Source: JAVVVD01 sp036652795 (GTDB lineage: Bacteria > Bacillota > Clostridia > Christensenellales > CAG-138). Taken from it: 64,000 bases of DNA. How positions within the stretch are numbered: the first letter of the stretch is position 1; each line of letters opens with the position of its first letter. The notes below the pieces were generated by a model. It searched no databases. It was not told where the DNA came from and was given only the letters and a program-made list of their open reading frames with translations. Positions 15,621 through 25,232 of this stretch are shown one piece after another. The stretch covers positions 1-64,000 of the forward strand of contig JAVVVD010000002.1 of NCBI GenBank assembly GCA_036652795.1, read 5' to 3'. The position numbers and the translations under genes were made by a program.

Positions 15621-16526
15621 TTATCCACCTGTTTCTCCGGTATCCTCGGTTTTGTTTGCATCCTCGGTTTTGTTTGCATCCTCGGTTTTGTTTGCATCCT
15701 CAGTTTTGTTTGCATCACCTGGTATATTTACATCTCCCGTATTGTCCGCCTGTTGCGGGGAATAAGTCGGGTCACCGCGCGCACTGAGGTTTATAGTGCC
15801 GCCAGTGATGTTGCGCGCGATTAGCTCCGGCAGAACAATCGCCAATTTTTCAAGCTTTTCATCGATATTGTCAGGCTGCCCCAGCTGCACGTTAAATCCG
15901 GATACGGTCGTCATATACATGCTCAACGCATTGGATATATCCAACCGGCTTATGCTTTTTGCAAGATCGTGCCTTGTCAGCGCCTGAATTATCATTACCA
16001 GCGCACGTGAGTTGAAGTCTGTTTCTTCGCCCAGACGCTGGCTAACTTGAAAGCCTGCCGAGCCCATGCCCACCACGCGCATCAATCCCTCTGTATTGGC
16101 TGAGCTGTCTATAGCCAGTACATAGCCATCCTCATCTATCAGCGCGATTGAGTTCATTCCGATTATAACGGCCCTGCCAACGCGCTCTGTAATTGTAATC
16201 CTTATCGTTCCCGGATATATACGCTGTATATCCGCCTTTTTGATATATGGTATCTGTTTAAGTGCATTAATTGCCCCTCTTACATCCGCAAGCCACATAT
16301 GTACGCCTGGCCGTATATCCGCAATACTCAGTACGTCCTCCGTGGATATCTGCTCATTTCCTACCACCACCACACTATCAACCAGCAGCAGGAAGTATGT
16401 AAGCGAAAGCACAGCTACAAGCACAATTAGCGTTATGGCAATTCCCAAGGCTTGTCCTGCCTTGGCACGCTTATTCTTTTTTCTTTTCGGCACGCTTTTC
16501 AGGGCGCTTTTCTCCGGCTTTGCCAC
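15621..16526 (-). CDS. ftsQ: cell division protein FtsQ/DivIB
   Basis: A 301-residue bitopic membrane protein of the FtsQLB divisome complex. A basic cytosolic tail (KSVPKRKKNKRAKAG) is followed by one membrane segment at about 26-50. The POTRA domain begins at VDSVVVVGNEQISTEDVLSI, and the beta domain contains IYPGTIRITITERVGRAVI. The C-terminal 45 residues are a low-complexity acidic tail with four DANKTE repeats coded by an 18-bp tandem array. The start is a GTG that overlaps the end of murA (TGAGTG), suggesting translational coupling. Confidence 0.88.
   Translation of the reverse strand: MAKPEKSALKSVPKRKKNKRAKAGQALGIAITLIVLVAVLSLTYFLLLVDSVVVVGNEQISTEDVLSIADIRPGVHMWLADVRGAINALKQIPYIKKADIQRIYPGTIRITITERVGRAVIIGMNSIALIDEDGYVLAIDSSANTEGLMRVVGMGSAGFQVSQRLGEETDFNSRALVMIIQALTRHDLAKSISRLDISNALSMYMTTVSGFNVQLGQPDNIDEKLEKLAIVLPELIARNITGGTINLSARGDPTYSPQQADNTGDVNIPGDANKTEDANKTEDANKTEDANKTEDTGETGG
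15643..15714 (-). repeat. 18-bp tandem repeat in the ftsQ 3' end
   Basis: Four head-to-tail copies of TGCAAACAAAACCGAGGA (as read on the coding strand), the last with one base change. They encode DANKTE repeats in the extracytoplasmic tail of FtsQ. Confidence 0.9.
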
Positions 16527-17786
16527 TCAATTATCCTCTCGTCTTATGTGTGCGCCAAGGCATGCAAGCATCTGTTCAAAGCGTTCGTAGCCTCTGTCTA
16601 TAATCTCCGCTCCCATAATAATTGTTTCGCCCTGCGCCGCAAGTCCAGCCAGCGTCAGCGCTGCCCCTCCGCGCAGATCCCGTGCCGTTACCATCGTCCC
16701 CGTAAGTGACTCTACGCCACGTATTATTGTGGTACGATCCTTCTGTGTATACACGGCACCCATCCGTGCAAGCTCTGCTGCATGTTTGAAACGGTTTTCG
16801 AAAACGTTTTCCACCACCACGCCTGTGCCCTGTGCTATTGTACATAGCGCAAAAAACTGTGCCTGCATATCCGTTGGAAACCCCGGATAAGGCAGTGTTT
16901 CTATCAGCTTTATCTCCTTAATCCGTTTGGGCGCCATTATGTGTATGGTATCACCGCCACACGTTATTGTGCAGCCCGTCTCACGCAGCTTTGCAATTAC
17001 TGATCCGATATGCTGTTCCACGGCATTTGTCAGCGTCAGCTCGCCGCCCGTTATTGCAGCCGCACACAACAATGTACCTGCAACTATCCTATCCGGTATA
17101 ATGCGGTGTAAAACATTTTTTCCGTCATACACGCGACCCATAACCTTTACATTTGACGTGCCGGCACCGCTTATCCTATAGCCGGCACTGCACAAAAAGC
17201 TTTGTAAATCCTCTATCTCCGGCTCACGCGCCGCATTATGTATTACCGTATCTCCATCTGCCCCCAGCGCCGCCATCATTACATTTTCAGTTGCGCCAAC
17301 ACTTGGATAATCAAGGTGAATATCCGCTCCGCACATATTGCTTCCGTCACAGATTATCTGGCCGTGCTCCTCACGTATTTTGACGCCTAGCATACAAAGT
17401 CCCTTAAGATGCAGATCTATCGGACGATGTCCTATCTCGCAGCCACCTGGATATGTGCATACTGCTCGACCAAATCTACCAAGCAGCGGCCCCAACATGA
17501 ATATGGATGAACGCAGCTCCTTTGATATATCCTGCGGCATAACATAACCCATTGCACTTGAGCTGTCTATTATCAATGTGCCGTTCACACGCTTGTGCTC
17601 AACACCCAACGCAGACAGTATAGCAAGCATATTGTCCACATCCTTTAGCGCTGGGCAATCTATAAGCTCTGTTCGTTCACTGCACAGCAGTGTCGCAGCC
17701 AGTATAGGCAGTGCGGCGTTCTTTGCGCCCGAAACCCGTATGCTTCCAAAAAGCGGATACCCACCCGTTACCACAAATCTTGCCAT
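16527..17786 (-). CDS. murA: UDP-N-acetylglucosamine 1-carboxyvinyltransferase MurA
   Basis: A 419-residue enzyme for the first committed step of peptidoglycan synthesis, moving enolpyruvate from PEP to UDP-GlcNAc. The substrate loop SGAKNAALPILAATLL is at about 16-31. PGGCEIGHRPIDLH, at about 114-127, contains the catalytic Cys that fosfomycin modifies. Later landmarks are PSVGATENVMMAA, PDRIVAGT and PYPGFPTDMQAQF. I start at MARF because GAGGAG lies six bases upstream. It sits where many Clostridia have murG or murB, directly before ftsQ. Confidence 0.95.
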   Translation of the reverse strand: MARFVVTGGYPLFGSIRVSGAKNAALPILAATLLCSERTELIDCPALKDVDNMLAILSALGVEHKRVNGTLIIDSSSAMGYVMPQDISKELRSSIFMLGPLLGRFGRAVCTYPGGCEIGHRPIDLHLKGLCMLGVKIREEHGQIICDGSNMCGADIHLDYPSVGATENVMMAALGADGDTVIHNAAREPEIEDLQSFLCSAGYRISGAGTSNVKVMGRVYDGKNVLHRIIPDRIVAGTLLCAAAITGGELTLTNAVEQHIGSVIAKLRETGCTITCGGDTIHIMAPKRIKEIKLIETLPYPGFPTDMQAQFFALCTIAQGTGVVVENVFENRFKHAAELARMGAVYTQKDRTTIIRGVESLTGTMVTARDLRGGAALTLAGLAAQGETIIMGAEIIDRGYERFEQMLACLGAHIRREDN

Positions 17787-17850
17787 GCACGACTCCTCTC
17801 GCATTTGCCCGATCTTCTTTTCATCATATGCAGAGGTGTGCCAGTTAGTT

Positions 17851-18966
17851 CTATTCTATATCTATGTTGCGCGAGATATTGAGCAATATCCCCATGGCTC
17901 CAAGGAACACCAGCAAGGATGTGCCTCCTGCGCTGATAAACGGTAGTGTCTGACCCGTTGGCGGTATTGAGCTTGTAGCCACACCTATATTGACCGCTGC
18001 CTGAATACCTACCACGCATGTTATGCCAGCAGCCATCAGACTGCCAAAGCGATCCTTGCACTTGATTGCTATTCGTATCCCGCGATATACTATAAATACG
18101 TATGCCGATATCAGCATAACACATCCGATGAACCCGAGTTCCTCGCCAATTATTGAAAATATCATGTCACTTTCGCCATATGGCAAAAACAACAGCTTTT
18201 GACGGCTGAAATTAAGTCCCTTGCCAAACAAGCCGCCCGAGCCTAGCGCGTAGAGTGATTGACGCAGTTGATATGCGCCATCCAGTTCGCTTGTGAATGG
18301 ATCGCGAAACATCAGCATACGTGCCCATCGGTATTCCTCGGCATACGCCAGTAAAAAAAACACCGGCATAGCAACCGCGCCCATAAGCAACAGATGTTTT
18401 ATCTCAGCGCCGCCTAAAAACAGCATTAGCATACCGGTAAGCATCAGTATAATAAGCATCGACAGATTGCGTTGCAGCAGCAAAAACATACAGATCAGCG
18501 CCATTATTATAAGCATAGGTACTACGCCGTTTACAAAGCTTTTCATATGCTGCGGTCGCTTTGCCATAAAAGACGACATATACAATATCAATGCAAATTT
18601 AGCCAGCTCCGACGGTTGAAACATGAACAGCCCAAAGACCGATAACCAGCGCTTTGCGCCGTTTGCCTCCTTGCCCCATATTACCACAGCCGCCATTAGC
18701 GTAAGCGTAAGCACCAGTGCAAACACGCGCAGCTTATCCCATCTGTGGTAATCTATGCGTGATATCACTAGCATTGCCACAATTCCCGCGCTCATGTATA
18801 CTGCCTGATCCTTAAGGAAATACAGGCCGTCGTCGAATTTATCGTAGGCATAGTAGTAGCTTGCAGAAAACACCATTATCAGTCCGAAGACGCATAACAG
18901 AAATACCGCTGTAAAAAGCGGAAAATCCATATGTCCTGTTTTCAAAGATTTTCTAGGCTCTACCAT
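17851..18966 (-). CDS. ftsW: SEDS-family peptidoglycan glycosyltransferase FtsW
   Basis: A 371-residue polytopic membrane protein with about ten transmembrane segments that polymerises glycan strands from lipid II with its class B PBP partner. Signature stretches are FGLIMVFSASYYYA, NGAKRWLSVFGLFMFQPSELAKF at about 103-125, GAYQLRQSLYALGSGGLFGKG at about 230-250, LPYGESDMIFSIIGEELGFIG and TGQTLPFISAGGTSLL. The QPSE and GEELGF motifs favour FtsW or SpoVE over RodA. It starts ten bases after murD. No murG follows it. Confidence 0.93.
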   Translation of the reverse strand: MVEPRKSLKTGHMDFPLFTAVFLLCVFGLIMVFSASYYYAYDKFDDGLYFLKDQAVYMSAGIVAMLVISRIDYHRWDKLRVFALVLTLTLMAAVVIWGKEANGAKRWLSVFGLFMFQPSELAKFALILYMSSFMAKRPQHMKSFVNGVVPMLIIMALICMFLLLQRNLSMLIILMLTGMLMLFLGGAEIKHLLLMGAVAMPVFFLLAYAEEYRWARMLMFRDPFTSELDGAYQLRQSLYALGSGGLFGKGLNFSRQKLLFLPYGESDMIFSIIGEELGFIGCVMLISAYVFIVYRGIRIAIKCKDRFGSLMAAGITCVVGIQAAVNIGVATSSIPPTGQTLPFISAGGTSLLVFLGAMGILLNISRNIDIE

Positions 18967-18975
18967 CCTACTCCT

Positions 18976-20340
18976 CTACAGATTGCTTACTATCTCCTTA
19001 AATATCCTGCCCCGCTCCTCATAATCAGAGAACATACCCCAGCTTGCAGCAGCCGGTGACAGCAACACCGTATCCCCGGGAGTCGCCATTGACCCTGCCG
19101 CCCGTATCATCTCTTCGAACGTACCATCGCACACCTGAATATTTGTGAATCCTGTTATCGCAGCGGCCTTCATTATTGCCGGCACGTTGCAGCCGGATGC
19201 GATTATGCCCTTTATGCGCCCGTTAAACATGTGAAACAGCGGTTCAAAATCGCTGTGCTTATCATACTCACCCACGCCTAACATCAATATCGTTGGGCGT
19301 TTCATCGACTCCACCGCTTTTATTGTGGAATCGGGATTTGTTCCCTTTGAGTCGTTAATATACTGTATCCCATTCACCTCGCGAACAAACTCTATGCGAT
19401 GCTCAACCCCAGTAAAACCACGCAAGCTTGTGCATACATCCTGTGGATCGATACCCATGCACAATGAGAGCGCCGCTGCGCACAGTGAGTTTTGTATATT
19501 GTGCGCGCCTGGTATCAACAGCTCATCGGTATGTATAAGCGCCGTTTCGTTGCCATCCATACGCCATATCATACGCCCGCCACGCAGAAACATACCCTCA
19601 TCCAACTCACGCGTTTGTGAAAAATACACCACCCTGGCCCGCGTTAACCCCGCCATATTCCGCACGATCTCATCATCGTGATTAAGCACGGCAAAGTCCT
19701 CTGGCATTTGATTTTCAAACACACGGCATTTTGCCGCAACATAGTTTTCCATCTTGTATTCGAATCTATTTAGATGATCCTCGCTTATGTTGAGCATTCC
19801 TACTGCATTCGCCCTGAATTTCGCAATACTCTCAAGCTGCAATGCCGCCACCTCCGCAACCACGTAATCGCCCGAATGGATATCCATAGCGTGCTCTGTT
19901 ATAGGTACGCCTATATTTCCAAGCACAAATGTGTGTTTGCCCGCGCCCTTGAATATTTCGCCCGTAAGCGTGGTAGTGGTGGTTTTTCCGTTTGTTCCGC
20001 TTATACAGACAAAACGCGAGCCACGATCAGCATACCTATACCCTAGTTCTATCTCACCTATAACTTCAGTGCCGCCCGCAATAGCATCCTTTGCAAATTT
20101 TGCAAATATTGGCACCACGGGGCTAAGCACGATAAGATCAACGCCGTCGGTAAGTGTTTCCGGTTGTTTTCCTAAGGCATCGGTATATTTTATGCCGGAG
20201 AGTGCATCAAAAAGACCCACTATCTCGTCCTTCGTATCATTGATTATCACATTCCATCCGTTGCGATAAAGCAGCTTTGCGCTGGCTATTCCGCTTTTCG
20301 CCATACCCACGATCAAAGCCGTCTTCCCATTATTTTTCAT
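18976..20340 (-). CDS. murD: UDP-N-acetylmuramoyl-L-alanine--D-glutamate ligase MurD
   Basis: A 454-residue cytosolic ligase. The N-terminal Rossmann domain starts ALIVGMAKSGIASAKLL. The ATP loop ISGTNGKTTTTTLTG is at about 115-129. NISEDHLNRF, GVEHRIEFV, INDSKGTNPDST and LLSPAAASWGMF follow. Two usually strict motifs are altered: SPGI is SPVVP and ELSSFQLE is EVAALQLE. I start at MKNNG (20340), which has GGAGG seven bases upstream; the open frame runs 92 codons further but has no family match there. The 245 bases between it and mraY hold no gene. Confidence 0.93.
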   Translation of the reverse strand: MKNNGKTALIVGMAKSGIASAKLLYRNGWNVIINDTKDEIVGLFDALSGIKYTDALGKQPETLTDGVDLIVLSPVVPIFAKFAKDAIAGGTEVIGEIELGYRYADRGSRFVCISGTNGKTTTTTLTGEIFKGAGKHTFVLGNIGVPITEHAMDIHSGDYVVAEVAALQLESIAKFRANAVGMLNISEDHLNRFEYKMENYVAAKCRVFENQMPEDFAVLNHDDEIVRNMAGLTRARVVYFSQTRELDEGMFLRGGRMIWRMDGNETALIHTDELLIPGAHNIQNSLCAAALSLCMGIDPQDVCTSLRGFTGVEHRIEFVREVNGIQYINDSKGTNPDSTIKAVESMKRPTILMLGVGEYDKHSDFEPLFHMFNGRIKGIIASGCNVPAIMKAAAITGFTNIQVCDGTFEEMIRAAGSMATPGDTVLLSPAAASWGMFSDYEERGRIFKEIVSNL

Positions 20341-20585
20341 AATTTTTCCTCCGGATATAGTAAAAATTCGCACCAACAATGCGCTAATGACTTGGGCTGG
20401 TATAATTATCAGGCAATTGCCTGTATGGTTCAAAAAAAGCCGTTCGATGTGCCAAGGAACTTGAGGCAATAGAGCCGCGCTCTGTCTCAAATGCCTTAAC
20501 CCCGCATACACCGTGCCAAGCGCCAATGAATCACGGCCTACTGGAATACCACCGAACGGCATAAAAACATAATTGAGTTGTTTAA
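20341..20585. other. gap between mraY and murD inside the cell-wall cluster
   Basis: This 245-base interval is unusually long for the cluster. It contains the palindrome CAGGCAATTGCCTG at about 20412-20425 and an open frame running into murD without recognisable similarity. I see no promoter of quality and no remnant of murF. Confidence 0.4.
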
Positions 20586-21602
20586 TTACACGTATGCAAG
20601 CAGGCACACAAGACACAGCACCGTTGTTATTATCATATACATAGAAACTATCTTTGTTTCCGAGTAACCCATAAGCTCATAGTGGTGATGTAGCGGCGCC
20701 ATTTTAAATACGCGCTTTTTACGCAGCTTGTACGAACCAACCTGCAATATCACCGAAACTGCCGATGACACAAAGCATGCGCCCATTATTGGCAGCAACA
20801 GCAGCGCACGCGAAAATATCGTCATAACCACAAGCGCCCCGCCCAGTGCAAGTGAACCGGTATCCCCCATAAACGCCCTTGCAGGATATGAGTTGAAACG
20901 CAAAAAGCCGATGCATCCGCCCGCCACAGCCGCCGAAAATATGGCCATTGAGTTAAGTTCCGCAGAGTACTGCGTAAGCTTGGCCTGTCCCATGTCGGCA
21001 GGCAGCAGCATTGCGTTAGACATATAAATAAATACTATTGCCATAGTAAGCGCGTATATCATACTTACACCTGACGCAAGCCCATCCAGTCCATCCGTAA
21101 GGTTTACACTGTTGACCATAGCCACAACAATAAACATTACAAACGGTATGTAAAACGCGCCAAGATCCCATTCCACATCGAAGAACGCCAGATATATCTT
21201 TGAACCGATATATGGACTGTTGTAGGCGTACAGCGCTATTATCGCCGCTATGCACAGTTGGGCAATTATCTTCTGGTATGCCCTTAGTCCCTTGGTGTTT
21301 TTTTGTCTTACCTTTAAAAAATCATCAATAAATCCAACCAACCCAAAGCCAGTAGTTACTATAAGTGCCGGAAATACCAGTTCTGTTGCTCCAAGCGAAA
21401 ATGCCAGCGTACCAACCAGTACAGCGGCTATTATCATTATGCCACCCATCGTTGGGGTTCCGGATTTTTTAAGGTGCGACTGTGGCCCATCATCGCGTTC
21501 GGTTTGTCCAAACTTTAGCCGCTTTAGCATTGGTATGAGCAATGGGCCCAGTACCATGCATACGGCTGTTGCCAACAGCAGCGCTAATATCAGCTTTTGC
21601 AT
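20586..21602 (-). CDS. mraY: phospho-N-acetylmuramoyl-pentapeptide-transferase MraY
   Basis: A 338-residue membrane enzyme with about ten transmembrane segments that makes lipid I. Diagnostic stretches are DDGPQSHLKKSGTPTMGGIM at about 33-52, GFIDDFLKVRQKNTKGL, VNLTDGLDGLASGVSMIY with the Mg-binding Asp residues, NSYPARAFMGDTGSLALGGA and MAPLHHHYELMG with the HHH motif. The ATG at 21602 has GCGGAGG six bases upstream. It starts 27 bases past the murE stop codon. Confidence 0.96.
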   Translation of the reverse strand: MQKLILALLLATAVCMVLGPLLIPMLKRLKFGQTERDDGPQSHLKKSGTPTMGGIMIIAAVLVGTLAFSLGATELVFPALIVTTGFGLVGFIDDFLKVRQKNTKGLRAYQKIIAQLCIAAIIALYAYNSPYIGSKIYLAFFDVEWDLGAFYIPFVMFIVVAMVNSVNLTDGLDGLASGVSMIYALTMAIVFIYMSNAMLLPADMGQAKLTQYSAELNSMAIFSAAVAGGCIGFLRFNSYPARAFMGDTGSLALGGALVVMTIFSRALLLLPIMGACFVSSAVSVILQVGSYKLRKKRVFKMAPLHHHYELMGYSETKIVSMYMIITTVLCLVCLLAYV

Positions 21603-21628
21603 TATATCCTCCGCAGTAATGCCACCCA

Positions 21629-23062
21629 CTACTTACAAAGCAGCTCGGCGACTATCTCCTTCTCATCAAAATGGTGTTTACCGCCGTTTATCTCCTGATA
21701 ATTCTCATGTCCCTTGCCTGCAAGTATTATCACATCGTCCTTTTCCGCATGTGTTAACGCATACTCTATGGCATGTCGGCGGTTTTCTATTATGATATGC
21801 TCGCAGCCGGATTTCTTTACACCTTCTACCACGGAATTGATAATCGCCATCGGCTCTTCACTTCTCGGATTATCGGATGTTACCACAAGTAAATCCGAAA
21901 ATCTGCCCGCGATCTCCCCCATTATCGGCCGCTTCGCATGGTCACGATCCCCACCGCAGCCAAACAGCGTAACAATACGGCCTTTGGAAAATTCCCTTAC
22001 TGTTTTCAAAATATTCTCAAGCGCATCCGGCGTATGCGCATAATCCAGCAACACCGTAAAATCGCGTCCACCCGTGGGAAGCGGTTCTAACCTGCCCGAT
22101 ACGCTCGCCATATGCTCCAGTCCGTTTTTAATCGCATCCATTGGATAACCCAAGCGCATTGATACCGCCACGGCACCCATTGCATTAAACACGCTGAAAA
22201 GGCCTGGCGTCGGCACATATATCCTTGTGATGCCCAACGGTGTATGCAAATCAAACTGCACCCCACGCGTTGTTATGTCAATTTCCGTCGCAGATATATC
22301 CGCATTCTCCCTTATTCCAAATGTTGTGGTATTTATATCAATACCATTTGTCATCTCCGCAGCATATGGATCATCCGCATTTATAACGGCCTCCTTGCTC
22401 TGATAAAAAAGCTGTTTCTTTGCCTTTAGATAATTGCTGAAGGTCTTGTGGTAATCCAAATGGTCTTGCGTTATATTTGTAAATTCACCAATATCGAACT
22501 CTATCCCGTGAACCCTTTTCTGATCCAATGAGTGTGATGAAACCTCCATCACCACCAGCTCCACGCCTTCATCCTTCATCTGACGCAGTATTCGTTGCAG
22601 ATCTACGCTTTCAGGCGTTGTGCGCTCAGTATCAATTATACAATCCCCTATCATATTGCGTATAGTTCCGATAAGGCCTACCTTTATGCCCAGCTGCTGC
22701 GCTATTGCTTTGAGCATATATGTGGTGCTGGTTTTGCCGTTTGTCCCCGTAATGCCCACCATTGTCATCTCGCGTGATGGGTTGCCATATCTGGCCGCAG
22801 CCATCTCCGCCATGGCTATGCGTGTGTTAGGAACAAGCAGCTGAGGCACACTCAGCGGCAGCTCGCGTTCCACCACAAGCGCTGCCGCTCCCGCAGCAAC
22901 CGCCTGCTCTGCATATTTATGGCCGTCCGCAAACGTGCCGACTATGCAGCAAAACACATCCCCGGCATTAACCTTGCGTGAGTTATACTGCAATTCGCCC
23001 ACAGGTATATCATTACCTATAAGCTTGTGCATCGTTGGCTTTGCAAGTTCTGTTAATAGCAT
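21629..23062 (-). CDS. murE: UDP-MurNAc-tripeptide synthetase MurE (meso-DAP adding type)
   Basis: A 477-residue cytosolic ligase that adds the third residue of the stem peptide. It shows QYNSRKVNAGDVFCCIVG near the N-terminus, the ATP loop GITGTNGKTSTTYML at about 104-118, TTPESVDLQ, MEVSSHSLDQKRVHGIEFD, NITQDHLDYH with the carbamylated-Lys region FSNYLKAKKQLF, and SDNPRSEEP. DNPR is the mark of diaminopimelate-adding MurE; lysine enzymes have DNPAND-like sequences. The start ATG has GGAGG six bases upstream. Normally murF follows, but here mraY does. Confidence 0.95.
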   Translation of the reverse strand: MLLTELAKPTMHKLIGNDIPVGELQYNSRKVNAGDVFCCIVGTFADGHKYAEQAVAAGAAALVVERELPLSVPQLLVPNTRIAMAEMAAARYGNPSREMTMVGITGTNGKTSTTYMLKAIAQQLGIKVGLIGTIRNMIGDCIIDTERTTPESVDLQRILRQMKDEGVELVVMEVSSHSLDQKRVHGIEFDIGEFTNITQDHLDYHKTFSNYLKAKKQLFYQSKEAVINADDPYAAEMTNGIDINTTTFGIRENADISATEIDITTRGVQFDLHTPLGITRIYVPTPGLFSVFNAMGAVAVSMRLGYPMDAIKNGLEHMASVSGRLEPLPTGGRDFTVLLDYAHTPDALENILKTVREFSKGRIVTLFGCGGDRDHAKRPIMGEIAGRFSDLLVVTSDNPRSEEPMAIINSVVEGVKKSGCEHIIIENRRHAIEYALTHAEKDDVIILAGKGHENYQEINGGKHHFDEKEIVAELLCK

Positions 23063-23085
23063 ATTTTACCTCCATCAGGCCCTAT

Positions 23086-25215
23086 CTACTCGCCTATTTT
23101 CGTATGGGAAAAGTCCACCAGCACCTCCGTGCCGCGTGGAACCTTTGCCCCGGCTGCCGGCACCTGCCATATAGCTGTGCCCCATTGATCGATCGGGTCT
23201 ATCAAAATTTTTAGTCCTTTTTCCTTCAGCAGGTCGTTGGCTTGTAATCTGGTTTTTCCACTTACATCAGGCACGGTAACGTTGTCATCGCCATCGTCAT
23301 CCTGCGTAGGCTGTACGTCCGTAGCCTGCGTGTAAAGTATAACCTGGCTGCCTACTCTTACTGTACTTCCTGCCTCAGGTATCTGCGCTATAACAGTATC
23401 ATCCTCTTGGTGCACTGCGTCAAGACCCAAATCCTTAAGTTTTTTTACGGCAGCCTCCATGCTCAATTCTGAAAGATCTGGAACTATGATGCCCTTTTCG
23501 CTTATATTCGGGAGGAATCCGCTGTGCCGCAATGTTTCCTCCATTATTTCCTTTACGAATGGTGCAGCGACCGTACTGCCAAATATCGTGCCTACCTTTG
23601 GCTCATCCACCAATATAAGGCATACAAACTGTGGATCGTCCGCAGGCGCAAAGCCAATGAACGATGCGATCAGTTTGCCGTCGGCTACCTTGCCGTTTTC
23701 ATATTTTTGTGCAGTTCCTGTCTTTCCGCCCACACGGTAACCAGGAATTCCAGCGTTTTTCCCACTGCCCTGCGCCACAACGCTCTCAAGTATGGTGCGC
23801 ACCGTCTTGGATGTATCCTCGCTTATCACCCTTCTTACAACGGTAGGCTTGTTTTGCAATATTACCTCTCCGTTATGCGCCACTATTCTATCTACAACAT
23901 AGGGCTGCATCAGGTTGCCGCCGTTTACCGCCGCGCCCACCGCGGATGCAAGCTGTATAGGTGTTACTGCTATGCTTTGACCAAATCCGATTCGCGCTAG
24001 CGTATTGTCTTTGATGTATTTTTCATGCGTCACTATTCCGCTTGATTCACCCGGAACACCACTGCCGGTGCTTACGCCAAAGCCAAACGCATATATATAG
24101 TCGTAAAATTTCTCTTTGCCCATTTCCAGCGCCATTCCCATAAAGGCGCGGTTACATGAGTTTTGTGTGGCCTTGGTAAGATCCTGATCACCGTGGCCGC
24201 CACTTTTCCAGCAGCGTATTTTTTCGCCGTTTACCATATGATAGCCCGGGCAATGGTATGTGGTTGCCGTTGTAACAGTGCCGCTGTCAAGTGCGGCGGA
24301 CAGAGTAACCACTTTAAAGGTTGAGCCAGGCTCATAGGCATCGCTGACTATCTTGTTTTTAGAAAGATCCGATAATATGGCCAAATCGTCTCGCGGCGGG
24401 TTGTTGGGATCATAATCTGGCTGTGAGGAGATTGCCACTATAGCGCCCGTCTTACAATTAACCAATATGCCCTGTGCGCTTTTAGCTTTATTGACCGTAA
24501 GCGCCTGCTTGAGCGCTTTTTCCATAAAGGATTGAATCACGCTATCCGTAGTAAGCACAAATTCATAGCCGTCTACCGGCTCTATCATCTCCTGAACCCC
24601 GTACGCAAGCGCGTTTCCGCGCCGATCCGTTTCGGTTATCATGCGTCCGTTTTTGCCGGAAAGATAATTGTCGTATTTTTGTTCCAGTCCGGACTGACCT
24701 ACGCCATCCACCGTAGTAAATCCCAACAGCTGTGAAAACAGACTCCCACAGTTATAATAGCGCTTACTGTCTATTGCCGTAACCACGCCGTTACCAAGCT
24801 TCAATGCGGTTATCGCATCAACAATGTCACGTTCTACCGCACGCTTTAGTACTATTTCTTTTTTCTTTGTGTCACTAACCTTGCCTAGCACTGTTGTATA
24901 ATCCATATCCAACAATTTTGCAAGCTCTGTAGCAACACGCATGCGTTCGCCTTCTTTAATGCTGTTTGGCCATATCAATATCTTATACGCCGTGCCGCTC
25001 TGAGCAAGCACAACGCCGGTTGAATCCACTATATCGCCTCGTTTTGCAGTCAACGAGGTATCACGTGTCCACTGTGGTAGTGCTTTTTCCTGCAATTCCT
25101 TCCCCTGTATTATTTGAATATAGAAAAGCCTTCCTATCAGAAGCAGGAATATGCACACCATGCCTGCCAATGTAATGAGCAGCCTTTTTTTGTTGGATAC
25201 TGCGGGTGTGCCCAT
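23086..25215 (-). CDS. class B penicillin-binding protein with PASTA domains (SpoVD/FtsI)
   Basis: A 709-residue transpeptidase. There is one membrane anchor at about 10-32, a dimerisation domain to about 230, and a transpeptidase domain with YEPGSTFKVVT (active Ser in STFK, about 299-302), SCN at about 352-354 and KTGTAQ at about 497-502. Two PASTA repeats fill about 575-709, joined by an acidic DDDGDDN linker. PASTA-bearing PBPs are typical of SpoVD and of firmicute division PBPs. With only one class B PBP gene in the cluster, I cannot say whether it serves division, cortex synthesis or both. It lies 18 bases after ftsL. Confidence 0.93.
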   Translation of the reverse strand: MGTPAVSNKKRLLITLAGMVCIFLLLIGRLFYIQIIQGKELQEKALPQWTRDTSLTAKRGDIVDSTGVVLAQSGTAYKILIWPNSIKEGERMRVATELAKLLDMDYTTVLGKVSDTKKKEIVLKRAVERDIVDAITALKLGNGVVTAIDSKRYYNCGSLFSQLLGFTTVDGVGQSGLEQKYDNYLSGKNGRMITETDRRGNALAYGVQEMIEPVDGYEFVLTTDSVIQSFMEKALKQALTVNKAKSAQGILVNCKTGAIVAISSQPDYDPNNPPRDDLAILSDLSKNKIVSDAYEPGSTFKVVTLSAALDSGTVTTATTYHCPGYHMVNGEKIRCWKSGGHGDQDLTKATQNSCNRAFMGMALEMGKEKFYDYIYAFGFGVSTGSGVPGESSGIVTHEKYIKDNTLARIGFGQSIAVTPIQLASAVGAAVNGGNLMQPYVVDRIVAHNGEVILQNKPTVVRRVISEDTSKTVRTILESVVAQGSGKNAGIPGYRVGGKTGTAQKYENGKVADGKLIASFIGFAPADDPQFVCLILVDEPKVGTIFGSTVAAPFVKEIMEETLRHSGFLPNISEKGIIVPDLSELSMEAAVKKLKDLGLDAVHQEDDTVIAQIPEAGSTVRVGSQVILYTQATDVQPTQDDDGDDNVTVPDVSGKTRLQANDLLKEKGLKILIDPIDQWGTAIWQVPAAGAKVPRGTEVLVDFSHTKIGE

Positions 25216-25232
25216 CTGATTCCTCCAAAAAG

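Noticed and set aside
15497..15718. 73-codon frame with repeated QTKPRM
   Set aside because: It is the 18-bp repeat of ftsQ read in another frame. It overlaps the ftsQ end and the ftsA start and has no separate signals.
20341..20616. 92-residue N-terminal extension of MurD
   Set aside because: MurD family sequence starts at the ATG at 20340, which has GGAGG in front. The extension matches nothing recognisable.
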